Shown: positions 1 to 11,800 of the stretch, piece after piece
Layout of the letters: the number at the start of each line of letters is the position of its first letter
Position numbering within the stretch: position 1 is the first letter of the stretch
Assembly: GCF_001039355.2 (NCBI RefSeq)
Contig: NW_019773559.1
Span: 169,980 to 233,979, forward strand
Length of the DNA stretch: 64,000 nucleotides
Source of the DNA: Lingula anatina
Lineage: Eukaryota > Brachiopoda > Lingulata > Lingulida > Lingulidae
Direction: 5' to 3'
Position numbers and translations under genes: made by a program
Notes under the pieces: model-generated
The model's database searches: none
Told to the model about the DNA's origin: nothing
The model's input: only the letters and a program-made list of their open reading frames with translations

Positions 1-3000
1 TGTAATGTCACAGGAGGAATGAAAGTAGACTAAATCATCTCTGCTACCACTGGTTGACTTTCTTTGTTGCACGATACTTATTCTACTTAAGTTTTTATCA
101 TTTGCAAAGTTTGAGATTGTTACTGGGCATTTGAGTAAAGCATTTCCAAGAATTATTTGCTTGTTTTGTAATTTCATTACAGTGGCTTCCCAACATTTAT
201 CACAGGTGTTACCATTTCTTGGGTAATCATAAAAAGGCCAAGGTTAGGGGAAGGAACGTAGATAATGAGTACTTCCATTACTGAACTGTATATGTGAGCC
301 AGAGATTAGATTATACACATAAGGCAGAAGAAATGACAGGATTTTTGATATGTCTTTATAAGGAAATGTATTTCTTTAGTACCCTCTAACCTAAAAGGTT
401 GTTGACCTGAAACTGAGATGAGAGAAGCCCGTATCTGAAACTTGGACCTCCTGGTGAGAAACATGAAGGACAGAATGGAGATGCTTTTGATAGTCTGAAT
501 TTCAGAAATGTTGCAGTTTTCGTTGTAGATATTAAAGATAACAATATTCATGTATTTATGCCCTGTAATTTTGTACTTAGTTAGAAGCACTTTTGTAAAG
601 ACACATACAGAATAATTTTCCTTCATTTTCTGGTTTGTGTGTTCCCCCCCTCCTCCATTGTGCTCCATCTCTCAGCTTTTTGCCCTTGTGTTGCTACCTA
701 CAGAACAGAAGACTACCCTGGCAATATCTCATTGTGCTACAGTCTATTATGTACTTCTTTGCCATCCTAGTGAGTCATCAAACACGATGTCAAGGAGGAT
801 ATAACAGACTCCACTACCTTGATGTGCTAAACCCTCGGCTTTGTATCATTTACTATCAATGATAAAACTTGTATTGGAGAGATAAGAGAGAAATAAATTT
901 CTGGCTGTTTGAGTGTGGTTCACCTCTATTCTCATTTCTATTTCGTTCACACTTCCCACAGGACAGTGACTCAGGTATGGGCCCCGTTCACTCAACATTT
1001 ATTGAAGTGATCTTGGTCTGCTGAATTCACAAGTTATGTATAAAGGATATAGGTTGCATTATTAGTGGATGAATGCTGAGTTCACAACATGAAGTCAAAC
1101 AGTCAACTCTCTCTCTCTCTCTCTCAGGTTTGCTATCTTCATCAGAAATTATAAGCCTTAAGTTGGGGGAAAGGAAAAACTAGTAAGATCCAGATACAGC
1201 TGTGATACGTGAACAGATCCAAAGTGTCCTAGTCATTAATGGATGACTCTGGAGTTGTCTCTGGTGTGATCACACCAATACATCATGTTTATTGACTGGG
1301 GAATCAAACTTGGAGTGGTACAGACTTTTCTAAGCTGTCACTTCTGAAGAGAAACAAAATCATCAGAGAAGACATATTGCCAATTTACCATGTTATAATT
1401 CCAGTAGGTTGGAACTCGGTGGCAGTAATTAGAATGCAGTGTGGGTGCTAGTGTTCTTGTGCCGCGTTGAATCATGGTGTTGATGGTTTTATGGGATGGC
1501 ATTTCTGAACCAAATTAAGAACTTGTATTTTTGGATAGTCGGTAAAATATTTGGATGGAATTTGCTCAATTTCATTGTTTGATATCTCCAGCTCTGTGAA
1601 CATTAAAATCTGTCACATTTGTTTTGCTTGCATAGTACCATGTATGCATCAGTTTTTTGTGTAATTTTGCCTTGGAAAAAAAAAAGACGGTTTGAAGCGC
1701 ATCTAATCACTTACCTGGGTGTGTGCAATTTATAAGAACAAGGTATTTCTGCTTCTAGTTAAAAATATGCAATATTTGAAATGCCATCATAAATCTGGTG
1801 AGCTAAACTCTGCCCTTTCTGATGGAGAGAATTAACTGGGGTTACCAAGTGGCATTTTCAAACCTGCTTCTGGTGAGGCGGAAATTTAACCTGCGTTCTG
1901 TGTTGTCAGAGGCCAGTTCGTAAGAGGAGGGGTTTGGGGGGGAGGGGGAGACTCCCTTTTAAATTGAGACCAGTGACCACCAGTATTTTCACTGGGCAGT
2001 GATGACCTTTAAAGCTAGTGAGAGATAACAGTCAAGATTGGTTAAAATTCTAGACAGGCATTCTGGATGAATATCTCATTGAAGTTTTCCTTTGAACATG
2101 TCTGCCATTTCCACCTGGCTGGATGGTTACGCTGTCTGGTTGGATTTGAACAAGAATGTGCCCTGGAATATATAACCTGGTCAGCTTAGACAGAAATGTC
2201 AAGAATGCCCATTTAGCTTGAGTATACTTTTCCAGGTCATCTTTTGTATACTATTTTGGCCCCAGGTGAGCATTTTCAATGAACACCTTTCATAATGCTG
2301 GTTCCAGGTTGATGTGTTATCCCATCCAGGCCCTGTTGATGTATGAGTTGATGTGGTCAGTTTGTGGGGCAGGTGAAAATATGTTACACCTACATTCTGG
2401 GATCATGCCTTTCGGTGATTAGAAATAGCTGCTCAATTAAGTGTTAATCTCTTAAAGATGCAACTTATGATTAAGTTGATTGGTTCCATCATGGACACAT
2501 GCACAAGCATGCATGCACATGTGCACACGGATGCACTGCACAGCCAGATGTGTTGAAATGTCAGTCATTCCAAATGAGAAATTTTGGTAATATAGCGGTG
2601 CAATTCCTGTTACCCATGGCCAATAGTGCTTCAAAAAATATATTTATATCTAGTTTTTCATTCAGCTACTTGCTACGTCTGGTAATTTATCTGACATTGA
2701 CTTGTGTTAAGGTGACAAAGTTGTGTTTAGTTAGCAATTTTCTTCTTTTGTCCTTTCTGGGGCTTGAAAATTTTTGTAATTGGTAATCTACCCTCCTCTC
2801 ATGTTGTTAGAGATGTGTTCCAGCGATAAATTCTGCCCCACTTGATTTAACATCAGAATTGTGCTGTTGTTCACAATGTAACTCGCTCCCGAATTCCGCA
2901 TTATTAACCTTGCCACAAGATCGTGATGGCTTGTTTGGCTTGGCAATAGAAGACGAGACGGGGAAAATTGAATTATCTTCCAATCGTAATTCAAGTGATA

Positions 3001-4938
3001 CATGAGCCGGGAGGCTTGGATTTTATAGGAATTAGCGCAGCTTTCATTTTACCAAGGGATGTTTAAACTTAGAGTAAACACTGTGGTCCCGGGGTGCAAA
3101 GTTCCCACCTGCCCTATTCTTCTGTAGTGATAGTAGACCCCTTAGAGGGGCACTCATCCCCAAACTGACTGTGGGATCACCATTCCATCTCATAGATACA
3201 ACTGATGCTATCACTTCACTTACATGTTTGAGTACACATTTTATTACACAGGCAATTTTATGGTCGACGCTGCCCTATTAACGCCCTCACAAAAGCAATA
3301 GTAAAAGTAGAAAATGATGATTTGGTTGGATGGGCGTGAGGTTTTGTGGCTAGGTGTCGAATGGACTGCAGTAGGTGCAGGGTTTACGGACTTGTATCTT
3401 GTGAAGCTGTCCTGTTTTCTTATTGAAACAACATGTTCTGCGGATCACAGTCTGTTCTCTTTTGATTTGTAAATTGCACGTCTGTGATTCTGGTCTTCAA
3501 TCACACAAAGAAAAAGAAATTGCAAGATATATCCCTTCTGAAATGAAACTTGTTATGACCAACGTGACTGATAAGAGTTTCTCGTCTACAGTTTCATTGG
3601 TTAAGATTTCTCATCTAGGCTATGATATCCCCAGAGGTGTTTTGTCTGTCTGATGACTTCTGGAGTGATATGTCAAGCTTATTGTTGGTCAGTTTTTGTA
3701 CATTTGGACAGGTTTTTGGCCAGAGCTTTGAAATGGAGATTCCAAACTCGATTTCTAACTTAGATAAGTCACCTTGGGTCTCTGAGATCCAATAATAAAA
3801 AGAAAAAAAAATGGACGTCCGATATTTGGAGTCCAAAAGAGAACTGGATAGTTGACTGGCTAATACCTTGCAACTGGAAGATTGTTAGATTGCTGTCTGA
3901 TTTTGTTCACAGTTTGTTTTCTTGATATTCGACAGTCTGTAAAATTTATCAAACAGATACATTTTTTTTTCAAATGATGTAATATTAAAATTGTAATGTG
4001 TTTTTAATGTCTTCTATGTGTAGTCTAACAATCACATGCCAAATTCGTAAGGATTTCCCAGTTAAAAGAGCCCTTGCTTTTTCCTGTTGACTATCAAATG
4101 TTAACAAGTCAAAAAGTGGTAATAGGGTTACAATGAAGGGTTTAAAACATATGCTACAGTATTAGGCGAAGAACATGTTTATCTTTTCACCAACAATTGA
4201 TGTCAAAATATTTGACTATTGACACATGGATATTGCATTTGCTAATTTGTTTTATATTCGTGCGGCGATGAATAGATGCGACTGAATATGATCGAGAAAT
4301 GAGTGTAAAATCAAACTGCGTCAAAGTTAAACAACATGCACCAGCTTTGCACAGGTGGAAATGAGCCGTCATTCTTCAACAACGGCAGCATACCCCAGCG
4401 TTGTGTCCCATTGTGTAATATTCTGTTTGCCATTCTGCAAAAGTATGTAACGTATACAGGTAATTATTGAATGACCCATAAATTATTAAGTAAACTATTT
4501 GTATCAGTCCTTTTTAAATGCCCGTCACACTGGTAAATCTGACTGGCTGGGAATACAAGGCTTCTCCATCTGCTCAGCCAGTGCTTTGTTGTATTAATTA
4601 CTCCGCCAATAAAAATAATCGATTGCCTGGCACGGGTTGTAGCCTGGCCACCAATGTGTGAAAAATTGCACAAAGGCTGATGGATATTGAAAACAATGTT
4701 TCAGTTATGAGGTCAAATTCTGATCTGGGTGACATTCATGTCCACTATTCACCGAGTGCATTGGTCAGTCTGTCCACTGTGTGTTCACTGTTTGTCCAGG
4801 TACGGCTACATGTTAAATGCAGTGTTGAGGGGATTAGGTAAAATGACCTAAGGTATTGGTCATACGATTACATCTCAGTGTGTATTTGTTATGGTCTGGG
4901 CCATGCTTTGCATTGTTTGATCTACTGCAAGGGTACCT

Positions 4939-5090
4939 GGCTGTCCAGGGGTGAACTTGGAAGGGATATCCAGGGGTACAGCAGGGGTGGGTGGGGATAG
5001 AGGGTGGGGAACCCGGCTGTCCAGGGGTGTACTGAAGGGATACTCAGGGGCACGGCATTCGCAGAGAGATAAGATGTGCCCAGTTCATCT
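4939..5090 (+). repeat. 76-bp G-rich tandem duplication, two partial units
   Basis: ggctgtccaggggtg occurs at 4939 and again at 5015, followed in both by a gaagggatat-like stretch and caggggyac. A G-quadruplex-like run (five G tracts) lies at 4984-5009 between the two. Confidence 0.65.
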
Positions 5091-5966
5091 TATAATAAAG
5101 CTATACCTGCTCCCCTTTTTTACAGTATGCTGGGATAAAATGTTTCATAATTTTCAATTTATGTTCTTTGCAGAATCTCTTTTTCATCTATCCCTTTCCT
5201 ATCCTAAATTAGCCGTTTGTATTCAAATAGTTTTGCTCTATTTCTGCAAGCTAATCTTTGAATTTCATAACAGAAATGTTGTGCTAAACTGAATGTAAGA
5301 GTTTCCCTAGTTGCCCTGTGGAGCTTGTCAACATGGCAGTTGGCAGTAATTTTGTTGACTCCAGCTAACGAGTCCCGACATTTTCTGTCATATTCAAGTT
5401 GAGTGTCTGCCAGCATGTCCCAATAATAAGTCTCGATAGTCTGGCCGAGAGCTGAAGTGCTTTGTAAACTTAACCAAAAAGAATGGGAATTTTTTCCCTT
5501 GCAGAATACATTGAATTCCAGCTGCATATTACACATGACAGCTATTTTCTCATATCGTATATTGAAGTGGGATCAATTATTGGGTGTTAATAAAACAGAC
5601 GTAAGAGATGAAAGATTAAGTTCCTTTCTTTCCTCTATAGTTTGGTTTGATTTGACAGCAGTTCAACACTGAGAGAAAGGCTGTTTCCTACAATCATCAC
5701 ATAATGCCTGTCCCTGCCTTTATGGATACATATTTAGATTATGTTAGAAGTACTTGCACCCTGGTTCTCTCAGTTCATATGTGACAAAACTGCAATATGC
5801 AGTACTATGTCTGCATAAAGATTAGGCTTTGTGATCCAGGGTAGCATTTTTGTCCCTGGACATCTTTTTGAAATTGGAGGTGGCTTCATAAGTAGAAATA
5901 TATGAATGTGACAGCATCTCTTGTTCTTGTGAAGATTTTATACTCAGCTTTACCTGATTTGTTCTA

Positions 5967-6122
5967 GATCAGGGAGAAAATTGGTTCAGAAATACTGAGT
6001 TTCCTAATGGGAATTGTGTAAATTTGGCCACATCTCTGATTTAAGAGATGTGTAGATAGATTTCTATTCTGAGCTCTTCTTGAAATGTGCCACATCAGGG
6101 AAAATTGGTTCAGAATTACCAT
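5967..6122 (+). repeat. Short direct repeats flanking a small hairpin
   Basis: atcagggagaaaattggttc near 5968 and atcagggaaaattggttcag near 6093 flank cacatctct-gattta-agagatgtg (6029-6052), a 9-bp perfect stem. A remnant element is possible but not shown. Confidence 0.45.
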
Positions 6123-7266
6123 ATCTGCGCTCCAATTACCTGGCAACACCTTCTTAGCACAGAGGCACTAATAGCACCAAGATAACATTAACAAACAACA
6201 GACCCCTTAGTCTGCACTTGTCTGCTACCCTCAGCTATGGTTGTCTGATTTTTCATTAATGACGGTTGATGCATTTATACTTAATATCTTGTTATAACTC
6301 CTGGAAATCAGATTGGATTCATTGGCGAAAAAATCCTTAGCTTTTCACCCCCAGACAATGCCCGTGTCTGTTATCATAGCTACAACAGCTCCGTCATCTT
6401 CTGTCTTCTTTATCTTATCTCTTGTCTTGTAATGACCGCTGATCCCCATGTCTTTGGGGGTTAAGTCTCGGACCAAACACTGTGAGGAAGATAGGGCATG
6501 CACTCGCCCAGGGGGATGCTCAGGGACCTTCTATTTGGACACACCAAGTAAACACTATGCAAGACTCTGAAACAGTTTCAAAGACATTGGGTTAGTGGGG
6601 GGAGGGGGGTCAGGCATATGGATCATTTTTGATAAACTGATAAGGACAAATAAAAATTAAAAAAAAATACTTCCCCCCCCCCTCCCCACTTTTTTCTTAG
6701 TCTCTTTATCAAGAAATTGAACCAAACAGTTACACAGTGAGAATTAGGTTCAGATTGACAGCCTTGTTGCTTTGAGCTTTTTGTGTGAACTGCTCTGGGA
6801 ACTGTATTATTATATCTTCTCAAGCTATCGCATATAGAAAAATTGGCAGCTTGTCAGCAGAGTCTGCTAGCGAAGTGTTTTTTATTGGCCTGACTTTCCA
6901 GTCGTGCTTTTTATAACCAAATATGTATTTTGATCCTGTATAGTGAGATAGATTGTTCTATAGATGTAGGGATGCATGACCTTTCCCATGATAGAAAATG
7001 GTGGAGGTTTCGCCTCTCTCCCCCCTCTGTGTTCCCTGTGATCCATATGTCATAGATCAGGACACGAGGAAGTCGGCAGCAGACATGAATATAGTGGATT
7101 GTTATCTGGAGTGAAGACATGTCCTCTCTTCACATAAGAGAGGTGGTTGACATGGGGTTGCTGACGTGATATAACACTTCTCTCCTCTCTCAGCTTAAGT
7201 GCTGACATAAGGGCAGATAAGGCCCCTTGATAATTACAAAACAGTGGAAAAAAGTTGGAGGAAATA

Positions 7267-7466
7267 ATTGTTCACACTAGGACATTTTCAGACCAGTAAA
7301 TATGTATTGACTTGAATCAATGAATGAAAAATAAATTTCAAGATCTTGGCAATAAAGAGATCTCCTTTTGGAGGATGAAATTCCCAAAGAATCCCCTCTG
7401 TGCCTCACGTATGGCGTCATTTTAGCTCACTTTCCAGTTCAAACTAGTTCCTGTGTGAATAGGCCC
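7267..7466. mobile_element. Possible MITE-like element, family 3, copy 1
   Basis: The left end reads ttgttcacactaggac and the right end in reverse reads ctattcacacaggaac, followed on both sides by a similar run toward ccag. The counterpart at 9544-9745 has better matching ends (ctgttcacac on both). Imperfect arms of about 30 bp; moderate support only. Confidence 0.4.
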
Positions 7467-8780
7467 AGGCTGCTAGGTTGCTGAGATAGTCTGGAATGAT
7501 GAGCTGCGCCAATGGCTGCACCTCAACAATTTTAATGTAACTGTTTTCATGCATAACAAGCACTTGTCTGAAGCACCCGCCTCCGTATTGGGGGTTTACT
7601 TCTCCCACCTCACGCAGAGCTCTATCTGTTCAAGGGGGCAAGAGCATGCGATTAGTCAAGCCAAAGTTGTAACCAGAGACAACTGATTAAGATGGGACAT
7701 TCTTTGGTGTGCATCTGGTTGATAAAATGATAGACTTTAATGAGAGAGAGGTGCCAAACTGATGTGGGGGTTGCTTCTCAACTAATGATTGTGTGGAGAG
7801 ATTATTATTACCTTGTCTAGTGGGGAGCATCACGGTGATCTTTCTCTCTCACTCTCTGACTTATGGAAGTATTAAGAAGTTTGTAAATAGTTACAAAGTC
7901 ACTCCATGTGGGTGTATAGTAGAGGTTGTAGGTTCACCTGAGTTTTTTTTTTTTTTTTTTTTTTTTTGTGAAAAAAAAATTAAGTGCGCCTTAATGGTGT
8001 TGTACAGACAAAAAATCCATCTTTGTAGAAGATGAACACATGATGGGTATATCCGGGTTACATAAAGAGAAAAAAAGATTCATTCACTAAGTACACAAGC
8101 ACCTGTCAGTTGTCACCTGTGACTCTCCAAAACTCGTTTAATTTATGATTTCGTGGTAATAATTGTTTCCTGTTTTCTGCAAGAAAATGTGTTTCGTAAT
8201 CAAGTATATAATGGGTTGGCAGGATCAAAAGATAAGAATAATGAAGATGGTGTTGTTCACGTAATGACCGATGATACTGCAGATTAAAAAAATTACCACA
8301 GGTGTTTGTAGAGTAAAAAAAAATAGGGTGAAGTTATTAACATCTACCAGCTTGGTAATGTCTTATGCTAAGTATAAGTTGTATCATTTAGCGATATCAT
8401 AATGTTTTTATGACAGTCTCTCTTTATGTAGGTCAGACAAAAGTTCATGGGGTTGCTGCTCCTGTCCATTTTCAGGACTGTACAAGTTGTGAATGAAGCT
8501 CTTTAATGGGGCTTGTTCATTCTTTAAGACCTTCTTTATGCTAATGCCCTTATTTTATCAAACACAATGTATATGGAAAACAGTTATTATCTGTGTGATC
8601 ATGCGACTAAGGCCAGTGATATATTGAGCCTTTGCATGACTGGGTGGGTCGTAGCAGTTTGTACTCCTAAGGATATGCTGGAGAGAAGAGTGGTACTAGA
8701 AAATAAGTGGCAGCAGCATGCACACACTAAGACTGGGTCCCCATACCTAGATTGATCTAACAGGATTGATGCATCTCAGC

Positions 8781-8957
8781 GCATTCAGAACAGTGGACTA
8801 ACAGATCCGCAGATCAAATATGGCAACCCACTAAAAGCATGCTGCTTAATTCAAGATTAGATACTGAATAGATTTCCTGCGGGTATTACACAACAAGCAT
8901 TCAAGTGGGTCAGCCATATTTGATCAGCAGATCTGTTAGTCCCCTGTTCTGGATGAG
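8781..8957. mobile_element. MITE-like element, family 1, copy 1 (right end cut by contig join)
   Basis: The left arm begins cattcagaacagtggactaa; the right arm read in reverse gives catccagaacaggggactaa. Arms of about 60 bp continue with cagatc-gcagatcaaatatgg and ccact. There is no coding capacity. It looks like a non-autonomous DNA transposon with terminal inverted repeats; no target duplication is clear. Confidence 0.7.
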
Positions 8958-8958
8958 N
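8958..8958. other. Single-N contig join
   Basis: One N between a MITE end and a 12-base poly-C. Sequence after it restarts about 2.27 kb upstream in content. Confidence 0.9.
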
Positions 8959-9543
8959 CCCCCCCCCCCCCCTTAGTCTCTTTATCAAGAAATTGAACCA
9001 AACAGTTACACAGTGAGAATTAGGTTCAGATTGACAGCCTTGTTGCTTTGAGCTTTTTGTGTGAACTGCTCTGGGAACTGTATTATTATATCTTCTCAAG
9101 CTATCGCATATAGAAAAATTGGCAGCTTGTCAGCAGAGTCTGCTAGCGAAGTGTTTTTTATTGGCCTGACTTTCCAGTCGTGCTTTTTATAACCAAATAT
9201 GTATTTTGATCCTTTGTAGTCAGATAGATTGTTCTATAGATGTAGGGATGCATGACCTTTCCCATGATAGAAAATGGTGGGAGTTTCGCCTCTCTCCCCC
9301 CTCTGTGTTCCCTGTGATCCATATGTCATAGATCAGGACACGAGGAAGTCGGCAGCAGACATGAATATAGTGGATTGTTATCTGGAGTGAAGACATGTCC
9401 TCTCTTCACATAAGAGAGGTGGTTGACATGGGGTTGCTGACGTGATATAACACTCCTCTCCTCTCCCAGTTTAAGTGCTGACATAAGGGCAGATAAGGCC
9501 CCTTGATAATTACAAAACAGTGGAAAAAAAGTTGGATGAAATA

Positions 9544-9745
9544 ACTGTTCACACTAGGACATTTTTAGACCTGTTATATGTATCGAGTTGAATCACTGAA
9601 TGAAAAAAAAAATTTTACAGTGTCTCAGCAAAAAAGAGATCTCCTTTTGGAGGATGAAATTCCCAAAGAGTCCCCTCTGTACCTCACGTATTGAGTCATT
9701 TCAGTTCACTTTCCAGTCCAAACTAGCCCCTGTGTGAACAGGCCC
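9544..9745. mobile_element. Possible MITE-like element, family 3, copy 2 (haplotype counterpart)
   Basis: Ends ctgttcacactaggac and, in reverse, ctgttcacacaggggc. Lies in the duplicated 2.25-kb segment opposite 7267-7466. Confidence 0.4.
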
Positions 9746-11040
9746 AGGCTGCTAGGTTGCTGAGATAGTATGGAATGATGAGCTGCGCCAATGGCTGCAC
9801 ATCAACAATTTTAATGTAACTGTTTTCGTGCATTACAAGCACTTGTCTGAAGCACCCGCCTCCGTATTGGGGGTTTACTTCTCCCACCTCACGCAGAGCT
9901 CTATCTGTTCAAGGGGGCAAGAGCATGCGATTAGTCAAGCCAAAGTTGTAACCAGAGACAACTGATTAAGATGGGACATTCTTTGGTGTGCATCTGGTTG
10001 ATAAAATGATAGACTTTAATGAGAGAGAGGTGCCAAACTGATGTGGGGGTTGCTTCTCAACTAATGATTGTGTGGAGAGATTATTATTATTACCTTGTCT
10101 AGTGGGGAGCATCACGGTGATCTTTCTCTCTCACTCTCTGACTTATGGAAGTATTAAGAAGTTTGTAAATAGTTACAAAGTCACTCTATGTGGGTGTAGA
10201 GTAGAGGTTGTAGGTTCACCTGAGTTTTTTTTGTGAAAAAAAATTAAGTCTGCCTTAATGGTGTTGTGCAGACAAAAAATCCATCTTTGTAGAAGAAGAA
10301 CACATGATGGGTATATCCGGGTTACGTAAAAAGAAAAAAGATTCATTCACAAAGTACACAAGCACCTGTCAGTTGTCACCTGTGACTCTCCAAAAATCGT
10401 TTAATTTATGATTTCGTGGTAATAATTGTTTCCTGTTTTCTGCAAGAAAATGTGTTTCATAATCAAGTATTTAATGGGTTGGCAGGATCAAAAGATAAGT
10501 ATAATGACGATGGTGTTGTTCACGTAATGACCGATGATACTGCAGATTAAAAAAATTACCACAGGTGTTTGTAGAGTTTAAAAAAATAGGGTGAAGTTAT
10601 TAACATCTACGAGCTCAGTAATGTCTTATGCTAAGTATAAGTTGTATCATTTAGTGATAGCATAATGTTTTTATGACAGTCTCTCTTTATGTAGGTCAGA
10701 CAAGAGTTCATGAGGTTGCTGCTCCTGTCCATTTTCAGGACTGTACAAGTTGTGAATGAAGCTCTTTAATGGGGCTTGTTCATTCTTTAAGACCCTCTTT
10801 ATGCTAATGCCCTTCTTTTATCAAATACAATGTATATGGAAACAGTTATTATCTGTGTGATCATGCGACTAAGGCCAGTGATATATTGAGCCTTTGCATG
10901 ACTGGGTGGGTCGTAGCAGTTTGTACTCCTAAGGATATGCCGGAGAGAAGAGTGGTACTAGAAAATAAGTGGCAGCAGCATGCACACACTTAGACTGGGT
11001 CCCCATACCTAGAATGATCTAACAGGATTGATCCATCTCA

Positions 11041-11220
11041 GCACATTCAGAACAGTGGACTAACAGATCTGCAGATCAAATATGGCGACCCACTAAAAGC
11101 ATGCTGCTTAATTCAAGATTAGATACTGAATAGATTTCCTGCGGGTATTACACAATAAGCAACTAAGTGGGTCAGCCATATTTGATCAGCAGATCTGTTA
11201 GTCCGCTGTTCTGAATAAGC
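11041..11220. mobile_element. MITE-like element, family 1, copy 2 (haplotype counterpart of copy 1)
   Basis: Same element as 8781-8957, here complete. Left end gcacattcagaac, right end in reverse gcttattcagaac, with arms of about 60 bp. About 180 bp in all. Confidence 0.72.
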
Positions 11221-11602
11221 TCTTACTCACCACCCATCCTCAAATACAAAGTACATATACCCTACCTTACTCTATCATACCCTGCCCTACATTTCCATAT
11301 GCTACCCAGGTCTAGCTCACCATACCCTACTCTACTCAACTCAACTTGATAATACACATCCAAAAATTGAGTAAAAGCGCAGTTTAGATAATATTAAGTG
11401 TCAAAACAAATAAAAAACAAATACTCCACAGAAATATTTTTATGAGAAACCATCATCTGTGACAAATGTATTAGTAATGAAGCAAGTTATATATTGTTTA
11501 TATTCATGGTTTGTAATATCTGGGTTTTAGGGAAGGGAAAATTCCCCTTATTGCGTTTTGTTATTTAATATTTAATTAAGCCATTGCTTTGATTACTTTT
11601 AG

Positions 11603-11800
11603 GTTGGATTCGTACTAACGAGGTGTTGGACCGCGAGAGCCAAGCCCGCTACTGGCTCACTGTGTATGCTCAGGACAGAGGTGCCGTGCCCCTGCACTCA
11701 GTGGCCTGGGTTCTTGTGGAAGTGGAGGACAAAAATGACAACAGTCCTCAGACGCCAGAACCAATCTATTACGCCTCCGTGAAAGAGAACAGTCCGTCCG
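11603..11800 (+). CDS. FAT1-like: FAT-like exon 1 of window: end of cadherin repeat 1, start of repeat 2
   Basis: The acceptor ends ttttag; the exon begins with two bases that complete a Gly codon and ends one base into a codon (phase 1 on both sides). It encodes [10 protein letters not shown], a calcium-binding VEDKNDNSP linker and the next repeat's [12 protein letters not shown]. The donor is gtaagt. The preceding exon is not in the window. Repeat numbers here and below count from the first repeat visible in the window. Confidence 0.93.

Larger units (their letters stand above)
6674..8957 (+). repeat. First copy of a 2.25-kb segment repeated at 8959-11220
   Basis: Runs from a poly-C tract through the end of a MITE-like element and is followed by the single N at 8958. 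It matches the next 2.26 kb base for base apart from a few percent substitutions and short indels, at an offset near 2,276. Its MITE right arm is cut by the N. Most likely the end of one contig overlapping the start of the next. Confidence 0.9.
8959..11220 (+). repeat. Second copy of the 2.25-kb segment, starting at a poly-C tract after a single N
   Basis: Direct repeat of 6674-8957. Differences include the T27 run near 7941, which is only T8 near 10224, and an extra ATT near 10084. These are what slippage between alleles or sequencing error at homopolymers would give. The unique sequence continues normally after 11220. Confidence 0.9.
1..11602. other. Non-coding stretch upstream of first visible exon (probably intron)
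   Basis: No cadherin motif, long open frame or convincing splice-bounded exon is seen on either strand. It holds short (CT)n at about 1110-1127, G-rich runs at 1927-1949, a 76-bp G-rich duplication near 4939-5090, a T27 run near 7941 and the 2.25-kb duplicated segment listed separately. Since the first exon starts in mid-repeat with a phase-1 acceptor, this is most likely intron of the same gene. Confidence 0.6.

Noticed and set aside
7793-8035. 80-codon open frame with a poly-Phe run
   Set aside because: The run is a T27 homopolymer, and the counterpart copy near 10.1-10.3 kb does not keep the frame.
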